The notes: generated by a model from the sequence alone, not told the origin. A stretch of DNA of 5,609 nt from Ignavibacteriota bacterium (GCA_003135995.1 PNBM01000116.1:19803-25411); one strand, 5' to 3'. Positions 1 through 5,609 are shown, numbered from the stretch's first letter. Numbers and translations: made by a program.

Positions 1-23
1 AAACTTTATAACTGCTCTTTAGA

Positions 24-842
24 ATGGATATATTAAATCAAACTTTATTCAAAATAGGCGACAGCAGCGTCACATTTCTATCTATAGTTGCATTTCTTGT
101 AATAATATTTATTACGATTCTTATTTCTGTCGGTTTAAAATATCTTCTGAATAAAAAAATATTTCCAGGTTACCAGATTAGTCCCGGTATAGCAAAATCA
201 TATTCAAGGATTCTTAATTATTTAATTATACTTTCGGGTTTTCTTATTGCAGTGCAATCCGCAGGGATTAATGTTTCAATCTTATTTGCGGGAGGCGCCG
301 CACTGCTTGTTGGCATTGGGTTTGGAATACAGAATATTGTAAATAATTTTATCAGCGGCATTATATTATTATTCGAGAGACCTATAAAAGAAGGTGACTT
401 TATTGAAGTGGATGAAGCACTCGGAACAGTAGTCGCAATATCCGCAAGAAGTACAAAAATCAGAACAAACAATAATGTAATGATTATTGTACCAAATTCT
501 AAATTTCTTGAAAAGAATATTATCAATCGCAGTTACCTGGAAAACATCTGGATTGAAGTACCCGTAAATGTTTCGTATGATTCGGAATTGGAAAAAGCTA
601 AAGAAATTTTACTTAAGATTGGCGAAGCTCATCCTAAGGTACTTAAAGACCCTAAACCAAGCGTTCTGGTTTCGGAACTTGGAGAGAGTTATATTAAGAT
701 GAAATTAAACGTTTGCATAAATGAACCGAAAGCTTTTGCGGTAATAAAGTCGGATTTAAGTCTTGCAATAATAAATGAATTCAAAAATTCGGGGCACAAT
801 TTTCCGACCCCTAAACACGAAATTATTATTAATAAAGAATAA
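24..842 (+). CDS. MscS-family small-conductance mechanosensitive ion channel
   Basis: Predicted inner-membrane channel that opens under membrane tension and releases solutes during hypo-osmotic shock. The 272-residue protein has the MscS layout. Two hydrophobic segments lie at about residues 16-42 and 59-82. They are followed by the pore helix at about 84-118, a Gly/Ala-rich stretch (GGAALLVGIGFG at 90-101) running into NNFISGIILLFERP. The beta domain follows at about 120-175, with the typical IKEGDFIEV (121-129) and VPNSKF (156-161) motifs. A C-terminal alpha/beta domain ends in a family-like NFPTPKHEI. The length is close to that of minimal MscS (about 280). The ATG at 24 is the first Met after an in-frame stop at 9-11, and no Shine-Dalgarno is visible. 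The stop is 10 bases before the next gene, so the two are probably co-transcribed. Family assignment is strong; which MscS subtype it is cannot be told from sequence alone. Confidence 0.95.
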   Translation: MDILNQTLFKIGDSSVTFLSIVAFLVIIFITILISVGLKYLLNKKIFPGYQISPGIAKSYSRILNYLIILSGFLIAVQSAGINVSILFAGGAALLVGIGFGIQNIVNNFISGIILLFERPIKEGDFIEVDEALGTVVAISARSTKIRTNNNVMIIVPNSKFLEKNIINRSYLENIWIEVPVNVSYDSELEKAKEILLKIGEAHPKVLKDPKPSVLVSELGESYIKMKLNVCINEPKAFAVIKSDLSLAIINEFKNSGHNFPTPKHEIIINKE

Positions 843-852
843 TCCCGCGTCA

Positions 853-1365
853 ATGAAAGATAAAATTTCCATTATAATCGGAGATATAACAAAGCAAAAA
901 ACAGACGCAATAGTTAACGCGGCGAACACATCCCTGCTTGGCGGCGGAGGTGTGGACGGCGCCATACATCGTGCGGCAGGAAAGGAATTACTCGAAGAAT
1001 GCAGAGCTCTTAAAGGGTGTCAGACAGGGGAAGCAAAAATCACAAAAGGTTATAATCTTCCCGCAAAATTCGTAATCCATACCGTAGGTCCCGTCTGGAA
1101 TGACGGAAAATATGGCGAAGAAGAAAAACTTGCAAACTGCTATAAAAACTCTTTAGCCCTCGCACTAAAATATAAAATTAAAACTATATCATTTCCTTCA
1201 ATAAGTACAGGCATTTATGGATATCCCGTAGATAAAGCTTCGAAAATCGCTTTAAGAGAAATTAATACTTTCATGAAAAATCATAATGAAATAGAACAGG
1301 TGGTTATTGTTTGCTTTGATAAAATCACATATGGTGAGTACATAAGAAATTTAGAGGAATTATAG
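853..1365 (+). CDS. Macrodomain protein, MacroD/YmdB-like O-acetyl-ADP-ribose deacetylase or ADP-ribosyl hydrolase
   Basis: Predicted cytosolic enzyme of 170 residues, essentially one macrodomain. Visible family motifs are GDITKQKTDAIVNAAN (10-25), a glycine-rich GGGGVDGAIHRAAG (30-43), HTVGP (76-80) and the phosphate-binding loop ISTGIYGYP (117-125). In characterised MacroD-type enzymes, the Asn of NAAN and the Asp of GGVDGAIH are the residues tied to removing ADP-ribose from acidic side chains or hydrolysing O-acetyl-ADP-ribose. Both are present (N25, D35), so activity is likely. The frame is open back to 775, but those 26 extra residues lie inside the upstream gene and do not look like macrodomain sequence. 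The ATG at 853 starts directly on MKDKISIIIGDIT, which matches the family N-terminus. It begins 10 bases after the MscS stop, with no clear Shine-Dalgarno, and probably depends on the upstream transcript. No ADP-ribosyltransferase is visible nearby, so its target is unknown. Confidence 0.93.
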   Translation: MKDKISIIIGDITKQKTDAIVNAANTSLLGGGGVDGAIHRAAGKELLEECRALKGCQTGEAKITKGYNLPAKFVIHTVGPVWNDGKYGEEEKLANCYKNSLALALKYKIKTISFPSISTGIYGYPVDKASKIALREINTFMKNHNEIEQVVIVCFDKITYGEYIRNLEEL

Positions 1366-1397
1366 TATTTATTTAATTCCAATGATACTTTTTAAAT

Positions 1398-1439
1398 TTC
1401 TTAATTCTTATTTCTTAATTCTTAATTCTTAATTCTTAA
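1398..1439. repeat. Tandem heptamer repeat, six units of TTCTTAA
   Basis: The unit TTCTTAA is repeated head to tail six times with period exactly 7. The only departure is the last base of the second unit (T instead of A at 1411). It lies in the convergent spacer between the macrodomain gene and the lipoprotein gene, 32 bases after the macrodomain stop. It is non-coding and AT-rich. Its function is unknown, and replication slippage is the simplest origin. Confidence 0.9.
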
Positions 1440-1465
1440 CTTCTCTAACTTCCGCGTTCTTTGCG

Positions 1466-1486
1466 TCCCGATGTTCTTTATCGGGA
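1466..1486 (+). repeat. Palindromic repeat family B, copy 1; possible weak terminator of the macrodomain transcript
   Basis: A perfect 7-bp stem (TCCCGAT at 1466-1472, ATCGGGA at 1480-1486) encloses the loop GTTCTTT. The same 21 bases occur in reverse complement at 4742-4762 without a mismatch, so this is a dispersed repeat. On the + strand the stem is followed by TTTAACTTTTC, T-rich but interrupted, so it could act as a weak intrinsic terminator for the MscS-macrodomain transcript about 100 bases past its stop. The repeat identity is seen directly; the terminator role is a guess. Just upstream, GCGTTCTTTGCGT (1454-1466) repeats the same TTCTTT core. Confidence 0.75.
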
Positions 1487-1522
1487 TTTAACTTTTCTTA
1501 TTTCTTTAACCAATAACTAAAT

Positions 1523-2158
1523 TCAAATCCTTTTTCTAACCGGTCTTCTGATAATAAATTTACCTTTTAGAGGATACCTTCCATAGGATACATTATTAAT
1601 TACCGTTTTCCCGTTATCTGCTTGGCGTGTTCCCGCCCAAATGGCGACTGCATAATCATCATTTTTAATCCTGTCAAGTGATTCGAAAATAATGACGTGA
1701 CCATTCCAGACAATCAAATCTCCTTTTTTTATTTCATCGAGAGAAGAAATATTAATTACGGGGAGAATATCTGAGAATAAGGATTCATTCATTAAATCTA
1801 CAGTCCTTGCATTTTGTTTCGGACAATTGAATCCCGCTTTATATAAAGTGTTTAAGGCAAAAATATTACATTTGCTGTGGTTTTTTATTGCTATGACTTT
1901 ATTTATCCAGTAAAGAGATGTGGAATCTGTTTCGGGCGAATACATTTCATTATTTTGTTCGAGCTTTGCCGTTTTAATTATAAGGTCTCCATCTTCTAAA
2001 TTCTTATTTTCTCTTTGATATTTCTCCATGCTCTCATCATTTTTTTCTTTTTCCTCGTATCGTTTATTATCTTTGGAAGCCATACAACCGGATAGCAAAA
2101 AAATAAAAAATAAAAAATAAAAAATAGAAATTAGATGATGGAAAGCTATTTTACTCAC
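1523..2158 (-). CDS. Predicted lipoprotein with a papain-like (NlpC/P60- or CHAP-type) Cys/His domain
   Basis: Protein of 211 residues if it starts at the GTG at 2158. The N-terminus is then MSKIAFHHLI followed by a hydrophobic run and the lipobox LSGC, with lipidated Cys at residue 25: a textbook lipoprotein signal. A charged, probably flexible region (about 28-70) follows. The C-terminal half has KCNIFALNTLYKAGF with candidate nucleophile C97, and KKGDLIVWNGHVIIFE with candidate His H154. This spacing and context fit papain-fold peptidases or amidases that often cut cell-wall peptides. Match to a specific family is not certain, and the third catalytic residue is not clear. The frame is open further to an ATG at 2242, but the 28 extra residues would be encoded across a palindromic repeat and bury the signal peptide, so I reject that start. 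It lies downstream of purL on the same strand and may share its transcript. The substrate is unknown. Confidence 0.7.
   Translation of the reverse strand: MSKIAFHHLISIFYFLFFIFLLSGCMASKDNKRYEEKEKNDESMEKYQRENKNLEDGDLIIKTAKLEQNNEMYSPETDSTSLYWINKVIAIKNHSKCNIFALNTLYKAGFNCPKQNARTVDLMNESLFSDILPVINISSLDEIKKGDLIVWNGHVIIFESLDRIKNDDYAVAIWAGTRQADNGKTVINNVSYGRYPLKGKFIIRRPVRKRI
2098..2125. repeat. Four perfect tandem copies of the heptamer AAAAAAT inside the lipoprotein signal peptide
   Basis: On the + strand AAAAAAT is repeated four times without error (2098-2104, 2105-2111, 2112-2118, 2119-2125). On the coding strand this is a T-rich tract encoding the hydrophobic core (FYFLFFIFLL) of the signal peptide. 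The unit is 7 bp, so gain or loss of one copy would shift the reading frame before the lipobox. Such tracts can mediate on/off switching in other bacteria; here that is only a possibility. Confidence 0.9.
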
Positions 2159-2161
2159 TCT

Positions 2162-2187
2162 CGTTCCCAAAGTCCTCTTTGGGAACG
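2162..2187 (-). repeat. Palindromic repeat family A, copy 1, between purL and the lipoprotein start
   Basis: A perfect 11-bp inverted repeat (CGTTCCCAAAG at 2162-2172, CTTTGGGAACG at 2177-2187) with loop TCCT. Its reverse complement matches the palindrome at 4685-4710 at 25 of 26 positions, and the flanking GAG extends the match, so the two copies are in opposite orientation. It ends three bases before the predicted GTG start of the lipoprotein. On the - strand no T-run follows, so it is not an obvious terminator. A hairpin here could hinder ribosome access to the GTG. It looks like a REP-like mobile palindrome in a spacer. Confidence 0.88.
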
Positions 2188-2243
2188 TAGTCGCCAATAA
2201 AATATTTACATTGCAATTAATAATCATAAATGGTTCAAACATT

Positions 2244-4499
2244 TTATTCCATTATATTCTTAATGGAGTTAAAATAAAAATCAATCAACTCTTCCACTCC
2301 GATATTAATTTCAGAATTAATTTTTAAATTATTATCCCCGACAATTCCAACATTATGAACACTGGTATTATATTTACTACATATAGCCAAAATATCTTTT
2401 TCGAATTTTTTATTTGCTGATATAATAATTCTCGACTGCGATTCGCCAAACAATGAAAAATCTTTTCTCAGTTTACCATAATCAAAATTTATTTCACATC
2501 CAATCGGGAAATTTTTATTAATAATACAGCATTCTGCAAGTGCTACTCCAACTCCGCCGTCAGAAACATCATGAGCTGAATTTATAAATCCTCTATCAAT
2601 AAGCTCGAGAACGGCACCATAAAGATTTTTTTCCGAATCGAGATTTATATCCGGAGCATCGCCTTTAATCAGATTGTGAATTGTATTGAGATATTCACTT
2701 CCGCCGATTTCACCTTTATTATCTCCGAGTATAAAAATTAAATCATTTTCATTTTTAAAATTACTCGTCACAGTTTTTTTATAATCTTCAATCAGACCGA
2801 GCATTCCTATAACCGGGGTAGGGAATACAGCATATTCCTGTGACTGATTGTAAAAACTTACATTACCTCCTGTAACAGGTGTTTTTAATTTCCTGCAGGC
2901 ATCACCTATTCCTCTTATAGATTCAGAAAACTGAAAATAGTTTTCCGGATTGTAAGGATTTCCGAAATTCAGACAATTAGTAATAGCAAGAGGCAGAGCG
3001 CCTGTACATACAACATTCCGCGCACTTTCGCAAACTGCAATCATTCCGCCTTTATACGGATTTAGGAAAACATATTTGCTGTTGCAATCTGTTTTCATAG
3101 AGAGTGCCTTATTTGTTTTTTTAATCCGGAGCACCGACGCATCGCCGCCCGGCATTATATATGTGTTGGTTCTTACCTGCGTGTCGTATTGTTCATACAC
3201 CCAATTCTTATTTGCAATGTTCGGAGATGATAGAAGTTTTTTTAATACATCGGTATAATCAGTTGGTTCCCGAACTGAGTTGAGGTCAAAATTTCTTTTT
3301 GATTTTATATAAGCCGGCTCTTTTGATTCTCTTGTATAAACAGGAGCTCCACCGCCTAAAACGAGTTCAAACGCAGGGATGTCAGCAACAAGTTTTCCCT
3401 TATGATATATTTTAATATTTTTTTCATCCAATACTTTGCCAATCTCTACACAATTCAAATCCCATTTCTCAAAAATTTGCTTTGCAATTTCTTCTTTTCC
3501 TTTTTCAACAACTGCAAGCATTCTCTCCTGTGATTCTGACAACATAATTTCATAGGGAATCATATTTTCATCCCTTAGCGGAACGAGGTCAAGATTTATA
3601 TACATTCCGCATTCACCTTTTGCACTCATTTCACTCGATGAGCAGGTAATGCCTGCCGCACCCATATCCTGTATCCCTACTATAACACCCGAACGAATAG
3701 CTTCTAAAGTTGCTTCAAGTAAAAGTTTTTCCGTAAAGGGGTCGCCGACCTGCACGCTTGGTCTTTTCGATTCTGATTTTTCCGAAATTTCTTCGGAAGC
3801 AAAAGTAGCGCCGTGAATTCCGTCTTTACCGGTTGATGAGCCTATTAAGAAAACAGGGTTACCTTTCCCTTTAGCAGTCGCCGATGCAGTTTCGTTATGC
3901 TTTACAATGCCAACTGCCATTGCATTCACAAGCGGGTTATCCTGATAGCATTCTTCAAAATACACTTCACCGCTTATTGTCGGGACGCCGAAACAATTTC
4001 CGTAATCACCAATTCCTTTGACAACATTTTTAAAAAGATATTTTGTATGCTCTATTAAATTATTTTTTTCGTTTTTACCATCAAAAGAATTTATTAATCC
4101 GAATCTCAATGAATTTAAAGATGCAATCGGTCTTGCACCCATTGTGAAAATATCCCTTAGTATTCCACCGACGCCTGTAGCAGCGCCCTGGTAAGGTTCA
4201 ACTGCAGATGGATGATTGTGCGATTCAATTTTAAAAGCAACCGCAAGATTATCTCCTATATCTACGAGACCTGCATTCTCTTCTCCTGCGGATACGAGGA
4301 GTTTACCGCCGCTTCGGGGCAATGTTTTAATTTGCTTAATGGAATTTTTGTATGAGCAGTGTTCGCTCCACATAACCGAAAAAATTCCGAGCTCTGTGTA
4401 AGTCGGTGTTCTTCCGAGAATTTTTAAAATTCTATTGTATTCATCTTCAAGTAAACCATGTTCTATTGCTAAATCAAGATTAACTTCGGGTTCTGCCAT
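2244..4499 (-). CDS. purL: Phosphoribosylformylglycinamidine synthase subunit PurL (short type)
   Basis: Catalyses the fourth step of de novo purine synthesis: ATP-dependent amidation of formylglycinamide ribonucleotide to FGAM, using ammonia supplied by PurQ with PurS as bridging partner. The 751-residue length is that of the short-type PurL. Motifs in order: LGRTPTYTELGIFSVMWSEHCSYK (from 28), whose EHC His (H47) is the expected catalytic His; ESHNHPSAVEPYQGAATGVGG (from 92), typical of the nucleotide site; GNCFGVPTISGEVYF (167-181); SSTGKDGIHGATFAS (221-235); and QDMGAAGITCSSSEM (277-291). The second half repeats the PurM-like fold: LNPYKGGMIAVCESARNVVCTGALPLAITNCLNFG (from 479), TGGNVSFYN (543-551) and AHDVSDGGVGVALAE (642-656). 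All domains are intact. The ATG at 4499 gives the expected N-terminus; the bases before it show no Shine-Dalgarno. purQ and purS are not in this window. It is separated from metK by terminator-like hairpins, so it probably has its own promoter. Confidence 0.98.
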   Translation of the reverse strand: MAEPEVNLDLAIEHGLLEDEYNRILKILGRTPTYTELGIFSVMWSEHCSYKNSIKQIKTLPRSGGKLLVSAGEENAGLVDIGDNLAVAFKIESHNHPSAVEPYQGAATGVGGILRDIFTMGARPIASLNSLRFGLINSFDGKNEKNNLIEHTKYLFKNVVKGIGDYGNCFGVPTISGEVYFEECYQDNPLVNAMAVGIVKHNETASATAKGKGNPVFLIGSSTGKDGIHGATFASEEISEKSESKRPSVQVGDPFTEKLLLEATLEAIRSGVIVGIQDMGAAGITCSSSEMSAKGECGMYINLDLVPLRDENMIPYEIMLSESQERMLAVVEKGKEEIAKQIFEKWDLNCVEIGKVLDEKNIKIYHKGKLVADIPAFELVLGGGAPVYTRESKEPAYIKSKRNFDLNSVREPTDYTDVLKKLLSSPNIANKNWVYEQYDTQVRTNTYIMPGGDASVLRIKKTNKALSMKTDCNSKYVFLNPYKGGMIAVCESARNVVCTGALPLAITNCLNFGNPYNPENYFQFSESIRGIGDACRKLKTPVTGGNVSFYNQSQEYAVFPTPVIGMLGLIEDYKKTVTSNFKNENDLIFILGDNKGEIGGSEYLNTIHNLIKGDAPDINLDSEKNLYGAVLELIDRGFINSAHDVSDGGVGVALAECCIINKNFPIGCEINFDYGKLRKDFSLFGESQSRIIISANKKFEKDILAICSKYNTSVHNVGIVGDNNLKINSEINIGVEELIDFYFNSIKNIME

Positions 4500-4564
4500 A
4501 AGTGGTATTAATTTTATTTTATAGTCAACATATTACAAAAATATGAAAGGATTAACCTAAATGT

Positions 4565-4582
4565 AAGAAAATTAATTTTCTT
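4565..4582. promoter_or_regulatory. Perfect 18-bp AT-rich palindrome upstream of purL, candidate operator
   Basis: AAGAAAATTAATTTTCTT is a perfect palindrome without a loop, lying 66-83 bases upstream of the purL ATG. Its symmetry and position fit a dimeric repressor site controlling purL. However, in AT-rich DNA such palindromes also arise by chance, and on the + strand it runs into T residues up to 4588. No known regulator motif is recognised. Confidence 0.3.
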
Positions 4583-4639
4583 TTTTTTGATGTGTAGTTA
4601 TTGTGTTATTAATTTTTCAGGTTATTTATTAGAAAGAGT

Positions 4640-4669
4640 AAAAAACTTTTCCAAGCCAGTGCTTTGGAA
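4640..4669 (-). terminator. Second terminator-like hairpin downstream of metK (degenerate family A palindrome)
   Basis: Read on the - strand, TTCCAAAGC (4669-4661), loop ACTG, and GCTTGGAA (4656-4649) form a stem with one bulged A. AAG and then six T residues (4645-4640) follow. The stem and the adjoining GGAACGAG (4666-4673 on the + strand) resemble family A, so this is probably a decayed copy. It lies directly beyond the stronger hairpin and would catch read-through from metK before purL. Confidence 0.6.
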
Positions 4670-4675
4670 CGAGTG

Positions 4676-4710
4676 AAAAAAAAACGTTCCCAAAGTGGAC
4701 TTTGGGAACG
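4676..4710 (-). terminator. Strong intrinsic terminator shape downstream of metK, built from a family A palindrome
   Basis: On the - strand a perfect 12-bp stem (CGTTCCCAAAGT pairing with ACTTTGGGAACG, two-base loop) is followed at once by nine T residues (4684-4676). This is the classic Rho-independent shape, lying about 100 bases past the metK stop. The same palindrome occurs at 2162-2187 without a T-run, so here a dispersed repeat seems to serve, or to have been adopted, as a terminator. Shape and repeat identity are seen directly; function is inferred. Confidence 0.72.
4685..4710 (+). repeat. Palindromic repeat family A, copy 2
   Basis: The 26 bases match the reverse complement of 2162-2187 with one loop difference, and the similarity runs on into the flank (GAG followed by A or G, then GT). 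A degenerate relative lies about 16 bases to the left (4649-4669) in the same orientation. Paired palindromes of this kind resemble REP/BIME elements, which are moved by REP-associated (IS200/IS605-like) transposases; no such transposase is encoded here. Confidence 0.88.
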
Positions 4711-4741
4711 AGGGTAAACTTACATTTTGAATGAATTCCAG

Positions 4742-4762
4742 TCCCGATAAAGAACATCGGGA
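4742..4762 (-). repeat. Palindromic repeat family B, copy 2
   Basis: TCCCGAT (4742-4748), loop AAAGAAC, ATCGGGA (4756-4762). All 21 bases are the exact reverse complement of the copy at 1466-1486. Both copies are flanked by G on the left and T on the right, so the stem can gain a G-U pair in RNA. A weaker outer inverted repeat (ATTCCAGT at 4735-4742, ACCGGAAT at 4785-4792, one mismatch) surrounds this copy only. No T-run follows on either strand. Confidence 0.85.
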
Positions 4763-4810
4763 TCAAAAGCAAAAAGCGACTTTTACCGGAATGACAAAGC
4801 ATTGAAAATA

Positions 4811-5609
4811 TTATTTAATTGATTTCAAAAGTAATTCTTTCAAATCGGTTTTTTCCCATGTAAAGTCTTTATCGGTTCTTCCGAAATGTCCGTAGTTACA
4901 GGTTTTTCTGAATATTGGTCTTCTTAAGTTTAACCTTTCAATAATTCCTTTAGGAGTAAGGTTAATTTCTTTTTTAATTATTTTTGATAATTCAGTGTCC
5001 TTAATTTTTCCTGTGCCGTTCGTATTAATATAAATAGAAACGGGTTCGGCAACACCAATTGCATAGGATAATTGAATTAAGCATTCGTCAGCAAGTTTTG
5101 CGGCAACAACATTTTTTGCAATGTGTCTTGCGGCATAAGCAGCGCTTCTATCAACCTTTGAAGGATCTTTTCCTGAAAATGCACCGCCACCGTGAGGAGC
5201 TTTACCGCCATAAGTATCAACAATTATTTTTCTTCCTGTGACTCCTGTATCGCCTTCTGGGCCTCCGATGACAAACCTGCCTGTAGCATTCACAAATATT
5301 TTCGTGTCCTTATCAAGATATTCCTTGCATACTGGCTTGATCACATTATCTATTATCTCTTGTTTTAATTGTTTCTCTTGCTTTTCTTCAAGATGCTGCT
5401 GCGCAATCACGACAGCGCTGAGCCTTTTAGGCCTGCCATCGACGTATTGGACTGTGACTTGGGATTTTCCGTCAGGGCCAAGGCTTTTGATGATATTCTT
5501 TTTCCTCACTTCAGCAAGCCTTGCAGTGAGCCTGTGCGCGAGCATTATCGGCAGCGGCATCAATTCCTTTGTCTCATCGCATGCAAACCCGAACATCATG
5601 CCCTGATCG
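4811..5609 (-). CDS. metK: S-adenosylmethionine synthetase (methionine adenosyltransferase), C-terminal part; 5' end beyond the window
   Basis: Makes S-adenosylmethionine from methionine and ATP in the cytosol, releasing phosphate and pyrophosphate. About 265 codons are visible. The frame stays open through the right edge, where [12 protein letters not shown] matches the family GDQG-MFGYA motif, normally near residue 120. So roughly 115-120 N-terminal residues are missing because of the window edge, not through damage. Counting from that Asp: [12 protein letters not shown] (44-55); [17 protein letters not shown] (119-135); and [20 protein letters not shown] (from 139), the glycine-rich loop with Lys and Asp residues that bind phosphate, metal and methionine. 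The C-terminus, CNYGHFGR then FTWEKTD, is typical and complete, ending in TAA at 4811. The internal ATGs at 5597-5599 and 5594-5596 are not the start. No SAM riboswitch could be checked because the leader lies outside. Two terminator-like hairpins follow it. Confidence 0.98.
   Translation of the reverse strand, partial: DQGMMFGFACDETKELMPLPIMLAHRLTARLAEVRKKNIIKSLGPDGKSQVTVQYVDGRPKRLSAVVIAQQHLEEKQEKQLKQEIIDNVIKPVCKEYLDKDTKIFVNATGRFVIGGPEGDTGVTGRKIIVDTYGGKAPHGGGAFSGKDPSKVDRSAAYAARHIAKNVVAAKLADECLIQLSYAIGVAEPVSIYINTNGTGKIKDTELSKIIKKEINLTPKGIIERLNLRRPIFRKTCNYGHFGRTDKDFTWEKTDLKELLLKSIK

Larger units (their letters stand above)
4500..4810. other. 311-bp spacer between metK and purL, filled with palindromes
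   Basis: No gene is visible on either strand. From the purL side it holds an AT-rich upstream region without a clear Shine-Dalgarno, an 18-bp perfect palindrome (4565-4582) running into a T-run, and a degenerate hairpin (4649-4669). Then come a strong family A palindrome (4685-4710) next to nine A residues, and a family B hairpin (4742-4762) nested in a weak outer inverted repeat (4735-4742 with 4785-4792). On the - strand it must contain the end of the metK transcript and probably the start of the purL transcript. Confidence 0.8.

Noticed and set aside
1..22. End of an upstream + strand gene (frame ending in TAG at 20-22, one base before the MscS ATG)
   Set aside because: The spacing is suggestive of an operon, but seven codons are too few to tell a real gene end from chance. 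Another frame is also open to 36.
218..526. Antisense open frame of about 100 codons within the MscS gene
   Set aside because: It is a shadow of a strongly supported gene, with low-complexity composition and no recognisable motif. The antisense or alternate-frame stretches at 756-965, 3076-3258, 4216-4401, 5059-5241 and 5238-5606 are rejected for the same reason.
775..852. N-terminal extension of the macrodomain protein from an upstream ATG
   Set aside because: It overlaps the MscS coding sequence by 68 bases, and the added residues do not resemble macrodomain sequence. The ATG at 853 starts exactly at the family N-terminus.
1366..1522. CRISPR-like array in the convergent spacer
   Set aside because: The repeated units are only 7 bp and directly adjacent, without spacers. 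It is a simple tandem repeat.
2159..2242. ATG at 2242 as start of the lipoprotein
   Set aside because: It would place 28 residues, partly encoded by a dispersed palindrome, ahead of a good lipoprotein signal peptide. The GTG at 2158 fits the signal better, though this rests on the lipobox rather than on a ribosome-binding site.
4516..4523. TATAAAAT on the - strand, about 17 bases upstream of the purL ATG, as a -10 box
   Set aside because: No -35 or Bacteroidota-type -33 element stands at proper spacing, and such strings are common in this AT-rich spacer, so the purL promoter cannot be placed.
5594..5599. Start of metK at the tandem internal ATG codons
   Set aside because: The frame is open beyond them to the window edge and encodes the conserved DQG motif, so the gene begins outside the window.

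Overview
The window is AT-rich and carries five protein genes and no RNA genes. Three features suggest a member of the FCB group outside the classical Bacteroidota, most likely an Ignavibacteria/Chlorobi-like bacterium. PurL is the short type of about 750 residues that works with separate PurS and PurQ, whereas classical Bacteroidota usually carry the fused type of more than 1200 residues. No start codon here has a convincing Shine-Dalgarno sequence. The spacers are filled with short palindromes and heptamer repeats. This placement is an inference from gene type and style, not from a database match.

Layout. On the + strand, an MscS-type mechanosensitive channel (24-842) is followed after 10 bases by a MacroD-like macrodomain protein (853-1365), probably as one transcript. 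A 157-bp convergent spacer (1366-1522) holds a six-unit TTCTTAA tandem repeat and a hairpin. On the - strand, reading right to left, come metK (C-terminal part only, cut by the right edge), a 311-bp spacer with several palindromes, purL (complete), an 85-bp spacer with another palindrome, and a small predicted lipoprotein with a papain-like (NlpC/P60- or CHAP-type) Cys/His domain.

How the genes fit together. metK (S-adenosylmethionine synthesis) and purL (de novo purine synthesis) are core metabolism. They are separated by two consecutive hairpins, each followed by a T-run on the - strand, which look like terminators for metK, so purL probably has its own promoter. The lipoprotein lies downstream of purL on the same strand and may be co-transcribed, but nothing in its sequence links it to purines. 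The MscS-macrodomain pair has no obvious functional link beyond its spacing.

The most unusual content is in the spacers. Two palindromic repeat families each occur twice, in opposite orientation and in mirrored order around the purL-lipoprotein block (B-A-purL-A-B). A perfect 7-bp tandem repeat sits inside the signal-peptide codons of the lipoprotein, where a change of copy number would shift the frame. I found no defence system, CRISPR array, transposase gene or other clearly new multi-gene system here.
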